Below, in pieces: positions 46,267-56,222 of a DNA stretch of 64,000 bases (positions are counted from its first letter, which is position 1; every line of letters begins with the position of its first letter). A program made the position numbers and the translations under genes. The notes below the pieces were generated by a model, which saw only the letters and a program-made list of their open reading frames with translations, searched no databases and was not told the origin of the DNA. Source of the DNA: an uncultured Paracoccaceae bacterium (GTDB lineage Bacteria > Pseudomonadota > Alphaproteobacteria > Rhodobacterales > Rhodobacteraceae); assembly GCA_947489325.1 (NCBI GenBank), contig CANLDA010000001.1, positions 1 to 64,000 of the forward strand. Direction: 5' to 3'.

Positions 46267-46662
46267 TCAGTCCATGTTGTCCATAAGTTGAACAAGGTCC
46301 GCCACGAATTTCTCAGCGGCATCTTTGTCTTCTGCAGCAGCTGCTGTTGCAGCCTCGCGCGCAGAACCAAGAACATCTTCAAGGTCTGCTTTGGTCACTT
46401 CAGTACCCACATGTGCATGCTCTGCAATCACCGAGATTGACTCGGCTGAGATTTCAGCAAAACCACGGGTGACGACAAAATCTTTTTCGCCTTCCGCTGT
46501 TTGCGCACGTACAACGCCGGGGCGCAGGGATGTCAGTGTCGCAGCATGTCCAGGCATGGCGGTCATATCGCCATCGGCACCCGGAATTTGCACGGCACTC
46601 ACCTGAATTGACGCCAGCATACGTTCTGGGCTGACCAGGTCGAATTGCATCATATCTGCCAT
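46267..46662 (-). CDS. atpC: ATP synthase F1 subunit epsilon
   Basis: 131-residue central-stalk subunit. The N-terminal beta sandwich (MMQFDLVSPERMLASIQVSAVQIPGADGDMTAMPGHA) and the helical C-terminal hairpin are visible. It couples rotation and can inhibit hydrolysis. Last gene of atpHAGDC. Confidence 0.97.
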   Translation of the reverse strand: MADMMQFDLVSPERMLASIQVSAVQIPGADGDMTAMPGHAATLTSLRPGVVRAQTAEGEKDFVVTRGFAEISAESISVIAEHAHVGTEVTKADLEDVLGSAREAATAAAAEDKDAAEKFVADLVQLMDNMD

Positions 46663-46711
46663 TTGAGCCTCCTTTCAGGCGCCCCCGGTTGCCCGGGGGC
46701 TTCAGCCATTA

Positions 46712-48157
<1,446 letters not shown>

Positions 48158-49033
48158 TTAGAGCGCCTCAGCGCCCGAAATGATTTCAATCAGCTCGTTG
48201 GTGATCACGGCCTGACGCGAGCGGTTGTATTGGATGGTCAACTTGTCGATCATCTCGCCTGCGTTGCGGGTTGCGTTATCCATTGCGGACATCCGCGAGC
48301 CTTGCTCTGATGCGCCATTTTCCAGCAGTGCTGCAAAAATTTGTGTGGCCACGCCGCGCGGCAAGAGGTCAGCCAAAAGGGCCTCTTCGCTGGGCTCGTA
48401 ATCATACAAAGCGCTTGTGCCGTCATCTTCCGCTGCATCAAATGCGGCAGGGATGATTTGCTGAGCTGTCGGAATTTGGGTCACAACGTTTACGAACTTC
48501 GCAAAGAAGATCGTGCAAACGTCAAACTCTTCAGCGCCAAAACGTACCAGGATATCACGCGCGATGTCTTGCGCGTTGTCATACCCAACGGATTTCACGT
48601 CGGACAAATCAACATGCCCGACAAAGTGATCACCCAACTCACGCTTGATGCTATCGCGACCTTTTTTGCCAACAGTGACAATTTTCACTGTTTTGCCCTG
48701 TGCCAGCAATTCTTGCGCTCGGGCACGGCCAAGTTTGGCAATGTTCGAGTTAAAGCCACCGCACAGACCACGTTCCGCAGTCATGATAACCAACAGATGC
48801 ACATCATCCTTGCCCGTGCCTCGCAGCAGTTTGGGCGCGGAATCAGAACCACCAACAGAAGCGGCAAGTCCACACAGAACGGCGTTAAACCGTTCTGTGT
48901 ATGGACGAGACTGCTCTGCACTTTCCTGCGCGCGGCGAAGTTTCGCCGCGGCAACCATTTGCATGGCCTTTGTGATCTTACGCGTGTTTTTCACACTCGC
49001 GATCCGGTTTTTAAGGTCCTTGAGATTAGGCAT
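48158..49033 (-). CDS. atpG: ATP synthase F1 subunit gamma
   Basis: 291-residue rotating shaft. The N-terminal helix [21 protein letters not shown] and the C-terminal [21 protein letters not shown]-type helix are diagnostic. Confidence 0.98.
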   Translation of the reverse strand: MPNLKDLKNRIASVKNTRKITKAMQMVAAAKLRRAQESAEQSRPYTERFNAVLCGLAASVGGSDSAPKLLRGTGKDDVHLLVIMTAERGLCGGFNSNIAKLGRARAQELLAQGKTVKIVTVGKKGRDSIKRELGDHFVGHVDLSDVKSVGYDNAQDIARDILVRFGAEEFDVCTIFFAKFVNVVTQIPTAQQIIPAAFDAAEDDGTSALYDYEPSEEALLADLLPRGVATQIFAALLENGASEQGSRMSAMDNATRNAGEMIDKLTIQYNRSRQAVITNELIEIISGAEAL

Positions 49034-49045
49034 TTACCGAACCCC

Positions 49046-50584
49046 TTATGCGAAGTCAGCGGCGAATTCGTCCAGCGCAGCTTTGATTTTGTCAGCCAGC
49101 TCGTCCTTCACCTTACGATCATTGTCGGTGATGTCTGCCAGCAGATCAGCGTGCTTGCCGCGCAGATGCGTCAACATGCCAGCTTCAAAACGACCAACCT
49201 CGGATACATCCACTTTGTCGAGGTAACCATTGGTACCAGCAAAGATGACGCAAACGATTTCGGCGTTGCTGAGTGGCGAATACTGAGGTTGCTTCATCAG
49301 CTCTGTCAGACGTGCACCACGGTTCAGCAACTGCTGGGTTGCGGCGTCAAGATCGGAACCGAACTGAGCAAAGGCCGCCATTTCGCGGTACTGAGCCAAA
49401 GACAGTTTAACCGGACCAGCAACAGAAGACATTGCTTTGGTTTGTGCGGACGAACCAACACGAGAAACCGACAGACCAGTGTTCACAGCAGGACGGATAC
49501 CTTGGTAGAACAATTCAGTTTCCAAGAAAATCTGACCGTCTGTGATCGAAATCACGTTGGTTGGAATAAACGCAGAAACGTCACCACCTTGGGTTTCGAT
49601 AACTGGCAGAGCAGTCAAAGAACCAGAGCCGTAATCTTCGTTCAGTTTCGCCGAACGTTCCAGCAGGCGAGAGTGAAGATAGAAAACGTCACCAGGATAG
49701 GCTTCACGTCCGGGCGGACGACGCAGCAGCAGGGACATCTGACGATAAGATACCGCTTGCTTGGAGAGGTCATCATAGATGATCAGGGCGTGTTTGCCGC
49801 TGTCGCGGAAGTATTCTGCCATCGCGGTCGCTGCATAAGGTGCAAGGAACTGCATAGGAGCAGGCTCGGACGCTGTTGCTGCAACTACGATCGAATATTC
49901 AATCGCGCCACTTTCTTCCAGCTTTTTCACCAGCTGAGCAACAGTCGAACGCTTTTGGCCGATTGCAACATATACGCAATACAGTTTTTTGCTTTCGTCG
50001 TCGCCTGCGGCGTCGTTATATGATTTTTGGTTCAGGATCGCATCCAGAGCAACCGCAGTTTTACCTGTTTGACGGTCACCAATGATCAATTCACGCTGGC
50101 CACGGCCAATTGGGATCATCGCGTCAACTGATTTCAGACCAGTTGCCATCGGTTCGTGAACCGATTTACGTGGAATGATACCAGGGGCTTTAACGTCAGC
50201 CATAGAACGCTGCTTGGTGTCGATCGGGCCTTTGCCGTCAATTGGGTTGCCCAGACCGTCTACAACACGACCAAGCAATTCAGGACCGACAGGAACGTCC
50301 ACAATCGCGTTAGTACGCTTAACTGTGTCGCCTTCTTTAATGTCACGGTCGGTACCAAAGATAACGACACCAACGTTGTCGCTTTCCAGGTTCAGCGCCA
50401 TGCCGCGGATGCCACCGGGGAATTCCACCATTTCACCAGCCTGAACATTGTCCAGACCATAGACACGCGCGATACCGTCACCGACGGAAAGCACACGGCC
50501 TACTTCGGCCACTTCGGCTTCCTGACCAAAATTCTTGATCTGGTCTTTTAGGATCGCCGAAATTTCGGCTGCTTGGATACCCAT
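49046..50584 (-). CDS. atpA: ATP synthase F1 subunit alpha
   Basis: 512-residue non-catalytic nucleotide-binding subunit. P-loop GDRQTGKT and the arginine finger in the [14 protein letters not shown] stretch are visible. It directly abuts the atpH stop codon. A long reading frame on the other strand here is a shadow and is not a gene. Confidence 0.99.
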   Translation of the reverse strand: MGIQAAEISAILKDQIKNFGQEAEVAEVGRVLSVGDGIARVYGLDNVQAGEMVEFPGGIRGMALNLESDNVGVVIFGTDRDIKEGDTVKRTNAIVDVPVGPELLGRVVDGLGNPIDGKGPIDTKQRSMADVKAPGIIPRKSVHEPMATGLKSVDAMIPIGRGQRELIIGDRQTGKTAVALDAILNQKSYNDAAGDDESKKLYCVYVAIGQKRSTVAQLVKKLEESGAIEYSIVVAATASEPAPMQFLAPYAATAMAEYFRDSGKHALIIYDDLSKQAVSYRQMSLLLRRPPGREAYPGDVFYLHSRLLERSAKLNEDYGSGSLTALPVIETQGGDVSAFIPTNVISITDGQIFLETELFYQGIRPAVNTGLSVSRVGSSAQTKAMSSVAGPVKLSLAQYREMAAFAQFGSDLDAATQQLLNRGARLTELMKQPQYSPLSNAEIVCVIFAGTNGYLDKVDVSEVGRFEAGMLTHLRGKHADLLADITDNDRKVKDELADKIKAALDEFAADFA

Positions 50585-51145
50585 TTATCCGACCTCTTTC
50601 ATTGCATTTTGTAGGGAGTTGAGCTTGGAGCTGATCGAGGTATCGATCATCTTTGAACCCACTTTAACGACAAGACCGCCGATGAGAGATTCATCAACGG
50701 CCGCTTTAATTTTCACGTCCTTGCCGACTCGCGCCTTCAAGGTTTTGGCAAGCTTTTCGCTTTGGGTCTTGGTCAGCGCTTTGGCTGATACGACTTCGGC
50801 TGTTACTTCGCCTTTGTCATCCGCAATAAGATCGCGCAAGACTGCAGCAAGCTGTGGCAACACGAACAGACGGCGCTTTGACGCCATCAGAGCAAGAGTA
50901 TTGGCCATCGTGGACGACAAGCCCATCTTGGCTGCAAGTGCTGATACAGCCTTGCTTTGCTCTTCGCGGTTATAAATTGGAGAACTGATCAAAGCGCCAA
51001 AATCCGAGCTGTCATTCAGCGCCGCTTCCAGCGCATCCAGATCGGTTTCAACGGCATTCAGGTCTTTTGACTCTTTTGCAATCTCAAAGACTGCAGTGGC
51101 ATAGCGCGCAGCAATGCCAAAGGAGATCGAAGCTGGTTCGGACAC
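50585..51145 (-). CDS. atpH: ATP synthase F1 subunit delta
   Basis: 186-residue peripheral-stalk connector (OSCP). Start is GTG 51145 giving [20 protein letters not shown], the expected N-terminus, with GGAAGGG five bases upstream; an upstream GTG at 51151 would place the ribosome site against the codon. First gene of the operon. The F0 genes are not in the window, as usual in alphaproteobacteria, where they form a separate operon. Confidence 0.97.
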   Translation of the reverse strand: MSEPASISFGIAARYATAVFEIAKESKDLNAVETDLDALEAALNDSSDFGALISSPIYNREEQSKAVSALAAKMGLSSTMANTLALMASKRRLFVLPQLAAVLRDLIADDKGEVTAEVVSAKALTKTQSEKLAKTLKARVGKDVKIKAAVDESLIGGLVVKVGSKMIDTSISSKLNSLQNAMKEVG

Positions 51146-51517
51146 GTCCACCCTTCCGATTTCTGGCCCCGGTTAAGAATACTGGCTCCTGCCATTTCCC
51201 CGGGGGTGTTTCTGTTTATTGACTTACATCAAAAACGGTAAAATCCAGCCGGGGTTTAGCAGAGCCTTTCCCGCCTCGCAACATTGTTTGAAATATTATG
51301 TGACTCTGTTGAATGCCTTATTTTCAAGGGTTTAGTCCGCCTGCGACCGTTTGTAGCCCTTTCGGGACAAAAAAAATACGTCTCAAATTGGCGATTTTCG
51401 TGATTCCTTAACCAGTTTGGCGCCCAAATGTTTGCGGAAACACTTGATTTTAGTCAATTCCGCCCTATCCGCATGCTCTTCGCCTGCCGATCCGGCGGCC
51501 AGTGGGGAAGATCGGAA
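51146..51517. other. 372-base divergent region between atpH and the RTX-like gene
   Basis: Must hold the promoters for the atp operon and for the RTX-like gene. I see short GC-rich dyads near 51190 and an A8 run near 51370 but no convincing operator, tRNA or small gene. The RTX-like frame is open upstream to an ATG at 51428, but that ATG lacks a ribosome site. Confidence 0.4.
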
Positions 51518-53476
51518 ATGGTCACAATTGCACTTTTGACTTTGGTTGGCTTTGCCGTCACCGCAGGATTGGTTGATCTAACCATACCTGAAGACGAGGT
51601 CAGTATGGAGGACGACCAATTCGACCCGCCCATGACGGATGATGATAGTGACATGGACGGGGGGGCAGATCAGGACGACTCTGACGATGAACCTGATATC
51701 GGTGACGATGGATCTGACGATAGTGATGACGGATCAGATGATGACTCAGACGACGATGGCAACGATGATGACACAGGAGATGATGGAGACGACAGTGATG
51801 ATCCAGACGGCGGGGCTGATGACGATTCTGACAGTGATTCCGGCGATGATAGTGCAGCAAACACCCCAACGGACGATGATGACCTTCTGACCGCCGCCAC
51901 CGACCAGACCCTGCGCGCGCAAGCAGGCAATGACACTATCACCATGGAAGATGGGGCCACTGGGGCCACGCTGCATGGGGACCTTGGCAACGATACAATC
52001 ACAGCCGGAACCGGATCATCTGCCTTTGGAGGAGAAGGCGATGACACATTGTCGATGGTTGCCGGGGCCACTGGCGTTCTATTGGAAGGCAACGACGGCC
52101 TTGATATGCTCACTATTGGCGGAGATGGCACCGCCAATGGCGGCAATGATGCAGACACGTTGATCGGACAGGATACAGCCACCATTAACGGTGATGCGGG
52201 GAATGATCTGTTGACGATCCAAGGCATGGCCACAGGTAACGGTGGCGCCGGAGATGACACATTAGCCGTCACCAATGCAGATGGCGGTGCCGCAGGCCAG
52301 GCGAATGGCGACCAAGGGGATGACACGATCACTGTGGCGACCGGTGGGCAAGCTGACGGCGGCGCGGGCAACGACACTCTGATTGCCGAAATAGATGCAT
52401 TACAGGTGGATGCTTCGGTCATCACCACCCTGACAGGCGGCGAGGGCGTCGACAGCTTTACCATTGACCTGAATCTTGCAGAGGGCGCATCCCTCTCGCC
52501 CGACACACCTGTGGTTACCCTCACTGACTTTGATCCAACCACTGAACAGCTGATCATAGAAATTGGCGATGGCGACTATCTCTCGGGTATCGACATCACC
52601 CCAGCAGGCGACGGAAGTTATACTGATGTCACGCTGACCTATGACCACCCCCAAAGTGACGGTCCTGCCATTCCAGAGCAAAGCGCCACGATCCGTCTGG
52701 AGGGCGTCAGTAGCCTGAGCGAGGATCAAATCACACTGTTACTTAGCGAAGATGGCAACACAGCCAGTGCACTCACACCCTTGTCTGGCACCGACGGCAT
52801 TGACGCAAGCATCGCCAGTTCAGGGAATTATTATATGCTTGGCGACAGCGTTGATGCATTGGTCATCAACGATATTGATGGCGCTGTGCATCTTGGCGCT
52901 GGTGATGACAATGCCGCTGCAGCGGGAGGTTCACAGACCATTCTTGCCGGGAGTGGAAATGACACGATCGGGTTAAACTCTGGCGCCAATGAGGGGCAAA
53001 GCATCATCTATGGCGGCGAAGGCAACGACGATATTACAATTAATCGCGACCTTGTCGAAGTTTACGGGGGTGATGGCGATAATACGTTCCTTGCAGGTGA
53101 CACTTCTGGTGCGAATGTCAGTTATGTTGGTGGTGACGGTGCTGATGACATCACTCTGACGCTTGGACAAACGGCCGATGGTGGCGCGGCTGGCAGTGAT
53201 AGCTACACACTCAATGTTCACGCCGATCATCTTGGTCGCGATCCCGCCACTATTTCGGCAGATGCCCCCGAGCCAATCATCCTGAACCTGCCACCCGAAG
53301 TAACTGGCGCGCTTGTATTTGCAACGACCACAGCCCCAGATGGTACCGATCAAATCACCGTATCCGACCAAGGTGGCAACACCTATCTGGTGGTTGAAAC
53401 CGATCTGTCGCAAAGCGGGGCCTATGCCACGGATGGCTCTGATTTCACAATCAACCGCGATGTTGTCTATAGCTGA
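51518..53476 (+). CDS. Membrane-anchored acidic protein with RTX-like calcium-binding repeats
   Basis: A 652-residue protein in three parts. A hydrophobic N-terminal helix (about residues 2-20) probably anchors it. Residues about 25-115 are mostly Asp and Ser. The rest carries scattered glycine-aspartate repeats such as GGEGDDTL, GDAGNDLL, GGAGDDTL, GGAGNDTL and GGEGNDDI, the calcium-binding RTX pattern, in two blocks around a beta-rich region (about 320-430). No type I secretion genes are adjacent. Expect an extremely acidic pI. Start ATG 51518 has a GGAAG-type site; the 30-residue upstream extension is doubtful. Function is not known; adhesion or ion binding at the cell surface is a guess. 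Confidence 0.8.
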   Translation: MVTIALLTLVGFAVTAGLVDLTIPEDEVSMEDDQFDPPMTDDDSDMDGGADQDDSDDEPDIGDDGSDDSDDGSDDDSDDDGNDDDTGDDGDDSDDPDGGADDDSDSDSGDDSAANTPTDDDDLLTAATDQTLRAQAGNDTITMEDGATGATLHGDLGNDTITAGTGSSAFGGEGDDTLSMVAGATGVLLEGNDGLDMLTIGGDGTANGGNDADTLIGQDTATINGDAGNDLLTIQGMATGNGGAGDDTLAVTNADGGAAGQANGDQGDDTITVATGGQADGGAGNDTLIAEIDALQVDASVITTLTGGEGVDSFTIDLNLAEGASLSPDTPVVTLTDFDPTTEQLIIEIGDGDYLSGIDITPAGDGSYTDVTLTYDHPQSDGPAIPEQSATIRLEGVSSLSEDQITLLLSEDGNTASALTPLSGTDGIDASIASSGNYYMLGDSVDALVINDIDGAVHLGAGDDNAAAAGGSQTILAGSGNDTIGLNSGANEGQSIIYGGEGNDDITINRDLVEVYGGDGDNTFLAGDTSGANVSYVGGDGADDITLTLGQTADGGAAGSDSYTLNVHADHLGRDPATISADAPEPIILNLPPEVTGALVFATTTAPDGTDQITVSDQGGNTYLVVETDLSQSGAYATDGSDFTINRDVVYS

Positions 53477-53500
53477 TATTGACGCTTATATCTTTTGAAC

Positions 53501-53530
53501 AAAGGCCGAGCATCATCGTGCCCGGCCTTT
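53501..53530 (+). terminator. Terminator of the RTX-like gene
   Basis: AAAGGCCG / CGGCCTTT stem extended inward with one mismatch, short T run. It lies between convergent genes. Confidence 0.7.
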
Positions 53531-53553
53531 GTTAGTCGTTTAGGTGCTGAAAT

Positions 53554-54036
53554 TTAATCAGTTGAGCTGTGGTTGCTGTGCCCACCGTGCACTGGCTTGC
53601 GCTCAAGATCGACCGGAATTTCCACCTCGATCTCTCCTGCCTTTTCAAACACAAGTGTTACAGTCACCACATCGCCATGATCCAAAGGACCAGTCAGTCC
53701 CATCATCATGACATGATCGCCGCCACGTTGCAGCATGTGCATACCACCCGCAGGAATGGCAAAACCTTCGGGTACATGACGCATCTGCATCACGCCATCG
53801 CCTGCATCTTTATGTGTGTGCAACTGCACCAACTTGGATGCTTCGGTGCGCACATCAATCAATTGATCGGCCTCATCGCCGGTATTTTCCACCATCATGA
53901 ATGCAGCCCCTGATTTCGCAACCTTAGAAGCCACCCGCGCATAGGGATCTTTGATGGTAATCACGCTTTCTGCAAAAGCAGGTAAAGCAAACGTCGCAGC
54001 AGCCAGCCCCGCGATTGAAAGAGTTTTGAAGGACAT
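53554..54036 (-). CDS. Periplasmic copper chaperone PCu(A)C
   Basis: A 160-residue exported protein: signal peptide 1-22 (LPAFA) and a cupredoxin-like domain with the His/Met copper ligands (H73/H75, M83/M85, H100/M101) in the LHTHKDAGDGVMQM and PAGGMHMLQRGGDH stretches. It ends in a His-rich tail (HGGHSNHSS). It delivers Cu(I) to the CuA or CuB centres of cytochrome oxidase. Followed upstream on the same strand by a small exported protein. No oxidase genes lie in the window. Confidence 0.93.
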   Translation of the reverse strand: MSFKTLSIAGLAAATFALPAFAESVITIKDPYARVASKVAKSGAAFMMVENTGDEADQLIDVRTEASKLVQLHTHKDAGDGVMQMRHVPEGFAIPAGGMHMLQRGGDHVMMMGLTGPLDHGDVVTVTLVFEKAGEIEVEIPVDLERKPVHGGHSNHSSTD

Positions 54037-54084
54037 GTTTCTCTCCTGTCCGATAGAATTTGTAAGGTCGTAGTTAATAAAAAC

Positions 54085-54450
54085 TTACAAATTCACCGGA
54101 GGATCACGCGCAGAGGGTGCAATTGCCTGAACACCAATAAACAGCGCAACCTCGGCATCCCATATGATATGCACTGATCCGCTCAGCTGCATCAAAATGC
54201 CCTGCGGCACCGCAACAGCGTCCATCAACGACAGCGTAAAATCAGGGCAGATATGCGCAGGCCCCGTCGGGTTGCCCTGTGCATCCATCGGCACCATGAC
54301 AGGGCCCGTTCCGGTGCACAGCTCCATAAACCCGGTCGCCGCAGGCATGCCACGCGCAATCGCCATAGAGTGCCCGGTGAGAACCATCACCAGAGCAAGA
54401 ATCACTGCGATATGTTTGCGAATACGCTTCATCACCTTGGGTATACCCAT
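54085..54450 (-). CDS. Small exported protein, DUF2946-like
   Basis: A 121-residue protein with a basic start and one signal-like hydrophobic stretch (KHIAVILALVMVLTGHSMA), two cysteines (MELCTGTG and HICPDF) and several methionines, next to the copper chaperone gene. The layout resembles DUF2946-type proteins found with copper genes; this is a weak match. ATG 54450 or ATG 54432 may be the start. The stop is 49 bases before the PCu(A)C start. Confidence 0.65.
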   Translation of the reverse strand: MGIPKVMKRIRKHIAVILALVMVLTGHSMAIARGMPAATGFMELCTGTGPVMVPMDAQGNPTGPAHICPDFTLSLMDAVAVPQGILMQLSGSVHIIWDAEVALFIGVQAIAPSARDPPVNL

Positions 54451-54547
54451 TCCCCACAAAGAATGTGAAGCGACAAAAGGAAACAGCCCCGCCTGAAATC
54501 AGACGGAGCCTAAATCACTGTCCAGTGACGAAAAAGAAATCAGCAGG

Positions 54548-54838
54548 TTAAGCTTGAGCAGCCTGCGTTTTTGCGATCTCTTTTTTAACTTTCAGCGCGT
54601 TGTCTGAAAGTTCTACATCTTTGGCTTTTGCCAAGAATGCGTCCAGACCACCACGGTGATCAACTGTACGCAATGCAGCAGCCGAAATACGCATCTTCAC
54701 ACCACGACCCAAAACTTCGGACTGCAAAGTCACATCGTTCAGGTTTGGCAGAAAGCGACGCTTGGTTCTATTCTTGGCGTGGCTGACATTGTTGCCAGAC
54801 ATCGGGCCTTTTCCGGTCAGTTCGCAACGGCGCGACAT
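54548..54838 (-). CDS. rpmB: 50S ribosomal protein L28
   Basis: A 96-residue ribosomal protein starting [21 protein letters not shown], the standard L28 N-terminus, with the [20 protein letters not shown] core. ATG 54838 is used rather than the open extension to 54886. Monocistronic. Weak dyads follow the stop. Confidence 0.98.
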   Translation of the reverse strand: MSRRCELTGKGPMSGNNVSHAKNRTKRRFLPNLNDVTLQSEVLGRGVKMRISAAALRTVDHRGGLDAFLAKAKDVELSDNALKVKKEIAKTQAAQA

Positions 54839-54997
54839 AGGATCATCCTCGTTTTTCAGTCCACGGGGAACCATGTGCCCCGTCAATGCTTATAGGCGCT
54901 GCCATCGGCCGCACCCGGAATTTCGTTGGGTGTCATTAGGTCAAACCCAGACGGGCGTCAAGTGATTCACCACAAGGAAATGCCGCAAAGCGGAAAT

Positions 54998-55981
54998 TCA
55001 CATGCTTCGAATATCCAAAGCGGCCAAAACCTTGTCCGCAGCCAGCGCCGGCGTGATCTGCCCGTTCGCCACCATCGCACCCAGTTTCTCGATCTGCGTG
55101 CGCGCAGACCCCGTTTGCAATTGCGCCAAAACACCCTGACGCACTTCTTCATTAAACCAATACTGAGATTGCATAGCCCGCCGCGTGGCCCAATGCCCGT
55201 TGTCTTGGCGCCATTGCGTCAAGGTACACATATCCTCCCACGCATCTGTAAGCCCCTGCTCTTCCAATGCGGAAATTGTCATCGCCTTGGGGAACCCTTC
55301 TGGATCTTGGCTGCGCTTACGCAACAGGCGCAGCGCCCCCGCATAGTCCGCACACGTCCGCATTGCGGTATTTTTAAGAGGCCCATCCGCCTTATTCACA
55401 AGAATCAAATCCGCCATCTCCATGATGCCGCGTTTGACCCCCTGCAATTCGTCGCCACCCGCAGGTGCCAACAACAACAAAAACAGATCAGACATTTCGG
55501 CAACCACAGTTTCAGATTGTCCAACCCCCACGGTTTCAATCAGCACAATATCATATCCCGCTGCCTCGCACAGAGCCACGGCCTCGCGCGTGCGCCGCGC
55601 CACCCCACCCAAATGGGTCTGACTGGGCGAAGGGCGAATAAACGCATTTCGATCACGGCTCAGACGTTCCATCCGGGTCTTATCCCCCAGAATAGACCCA
55701 CCAGAACGCGCCGAGGATGGATCAACCGCCAACACCGCAACCCGCTTGCCCTGTTCTGTCAAAAATAACCCAAAACTTTCGATAAACGTCGATTTGCCAA
55801 CGCCCGGAGTTCCCGACAATCCAATCCGCAGAGCCTCTCGCCCACTCTCACGCAGACTCTCTAGCAACTCACCGGCCAACGCCCGATGATCCGCGCGCCC
55901 ACTCTCCACAAGTGTGATCGCACGTGCCAATGCGCGCCGGTCCTGCTTCAAAATCCTGTCACGCAGCTCTGCTATATCCAT
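54998..55981 (-). CDS. meaB: MeaB-type GTPase (methylmalonyl-CoA mutase chaperone)
   Basis: A 327-residue G3E GTPase that protects and loads B12-dependent methylmalonyl-CoA mutase. Walker A is GTPGVGKST (57-65), with DPSSARSGGSILGDKTRM and the base-recognition NKAD. ATG 55981 matches the family start (MDIAELRDRIL). The mutase genes are elsewhere. Divergent from hrpB with 241 bases between. Confidence 0.93.
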   Translation of the reverse strand: MDIAELRDRILKQDRRALARAITLVESGRADHRALAGELLESLRESGREALRIGLSGTPGVGKSTFIESFGLFLTEQGKRVAVLAVDPSSARSGGSILGDKTRMERLSRDRNAFIRPSPSQTHLGGVARRTREAVALCEAAGYDIVLIETVGVGQSETVVAEMSDLFLLLLAPAGGDELQGVKRGIMEMADLILVNKADGPLKNTAMRTCADYAGALRLLRKRSQDPEGFPKAMTISALEEQGLTDAWEDMCTLTQWRQDNGHWATRRAMQSQYWFNEEVRQGVLAQLQTGSARTQIEKLGAMVANGQITPALAADKVLAALDIRSM

Positions 55982-56222
55982 CAACCTGTCTCGCGTTCTT
56001 ACGGCTTCAATTCCTCTGACAGCCTTCTTGCCTTGCCCTCCCCCCTGCTGTCCAGTCCACAACTGTCGCATATATGCACAAACCGGCCTTACAGTTTTTC
56101 CTTGGCAATAAAACCTTGGGTATGAATGCGCCGTAGAGACAGGGGAGAAATGCCCCTCTTTCAAGTCACTCCGTGGGGCAAAGCTCCTTTACCCCAGTGC
56201 TATCTTCTCCGATAACCACACA

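Noticed and set aside
48341-50023. 560-codon open frame on the plus strand across atpG and atpA
   Set aside because: It lies antisense to two certain genes; codon bias of the ATP synthase genes keeps the opposite frame open. Its translation has no recognisable domain.
51670-52557. 295-codon minus-strand frame within the RTX-like gene
   Set aside because: Reflects the repetitive Asp/Gly codons on the other strand; composed of Ser, Pro and Val repeats only.
54926-55768. 280-codon plus-strand frame opposite meaB
   Set aside because: Antisense to a full-length GTPase with all motifs; very His/Arg-rich, typical of shadows.
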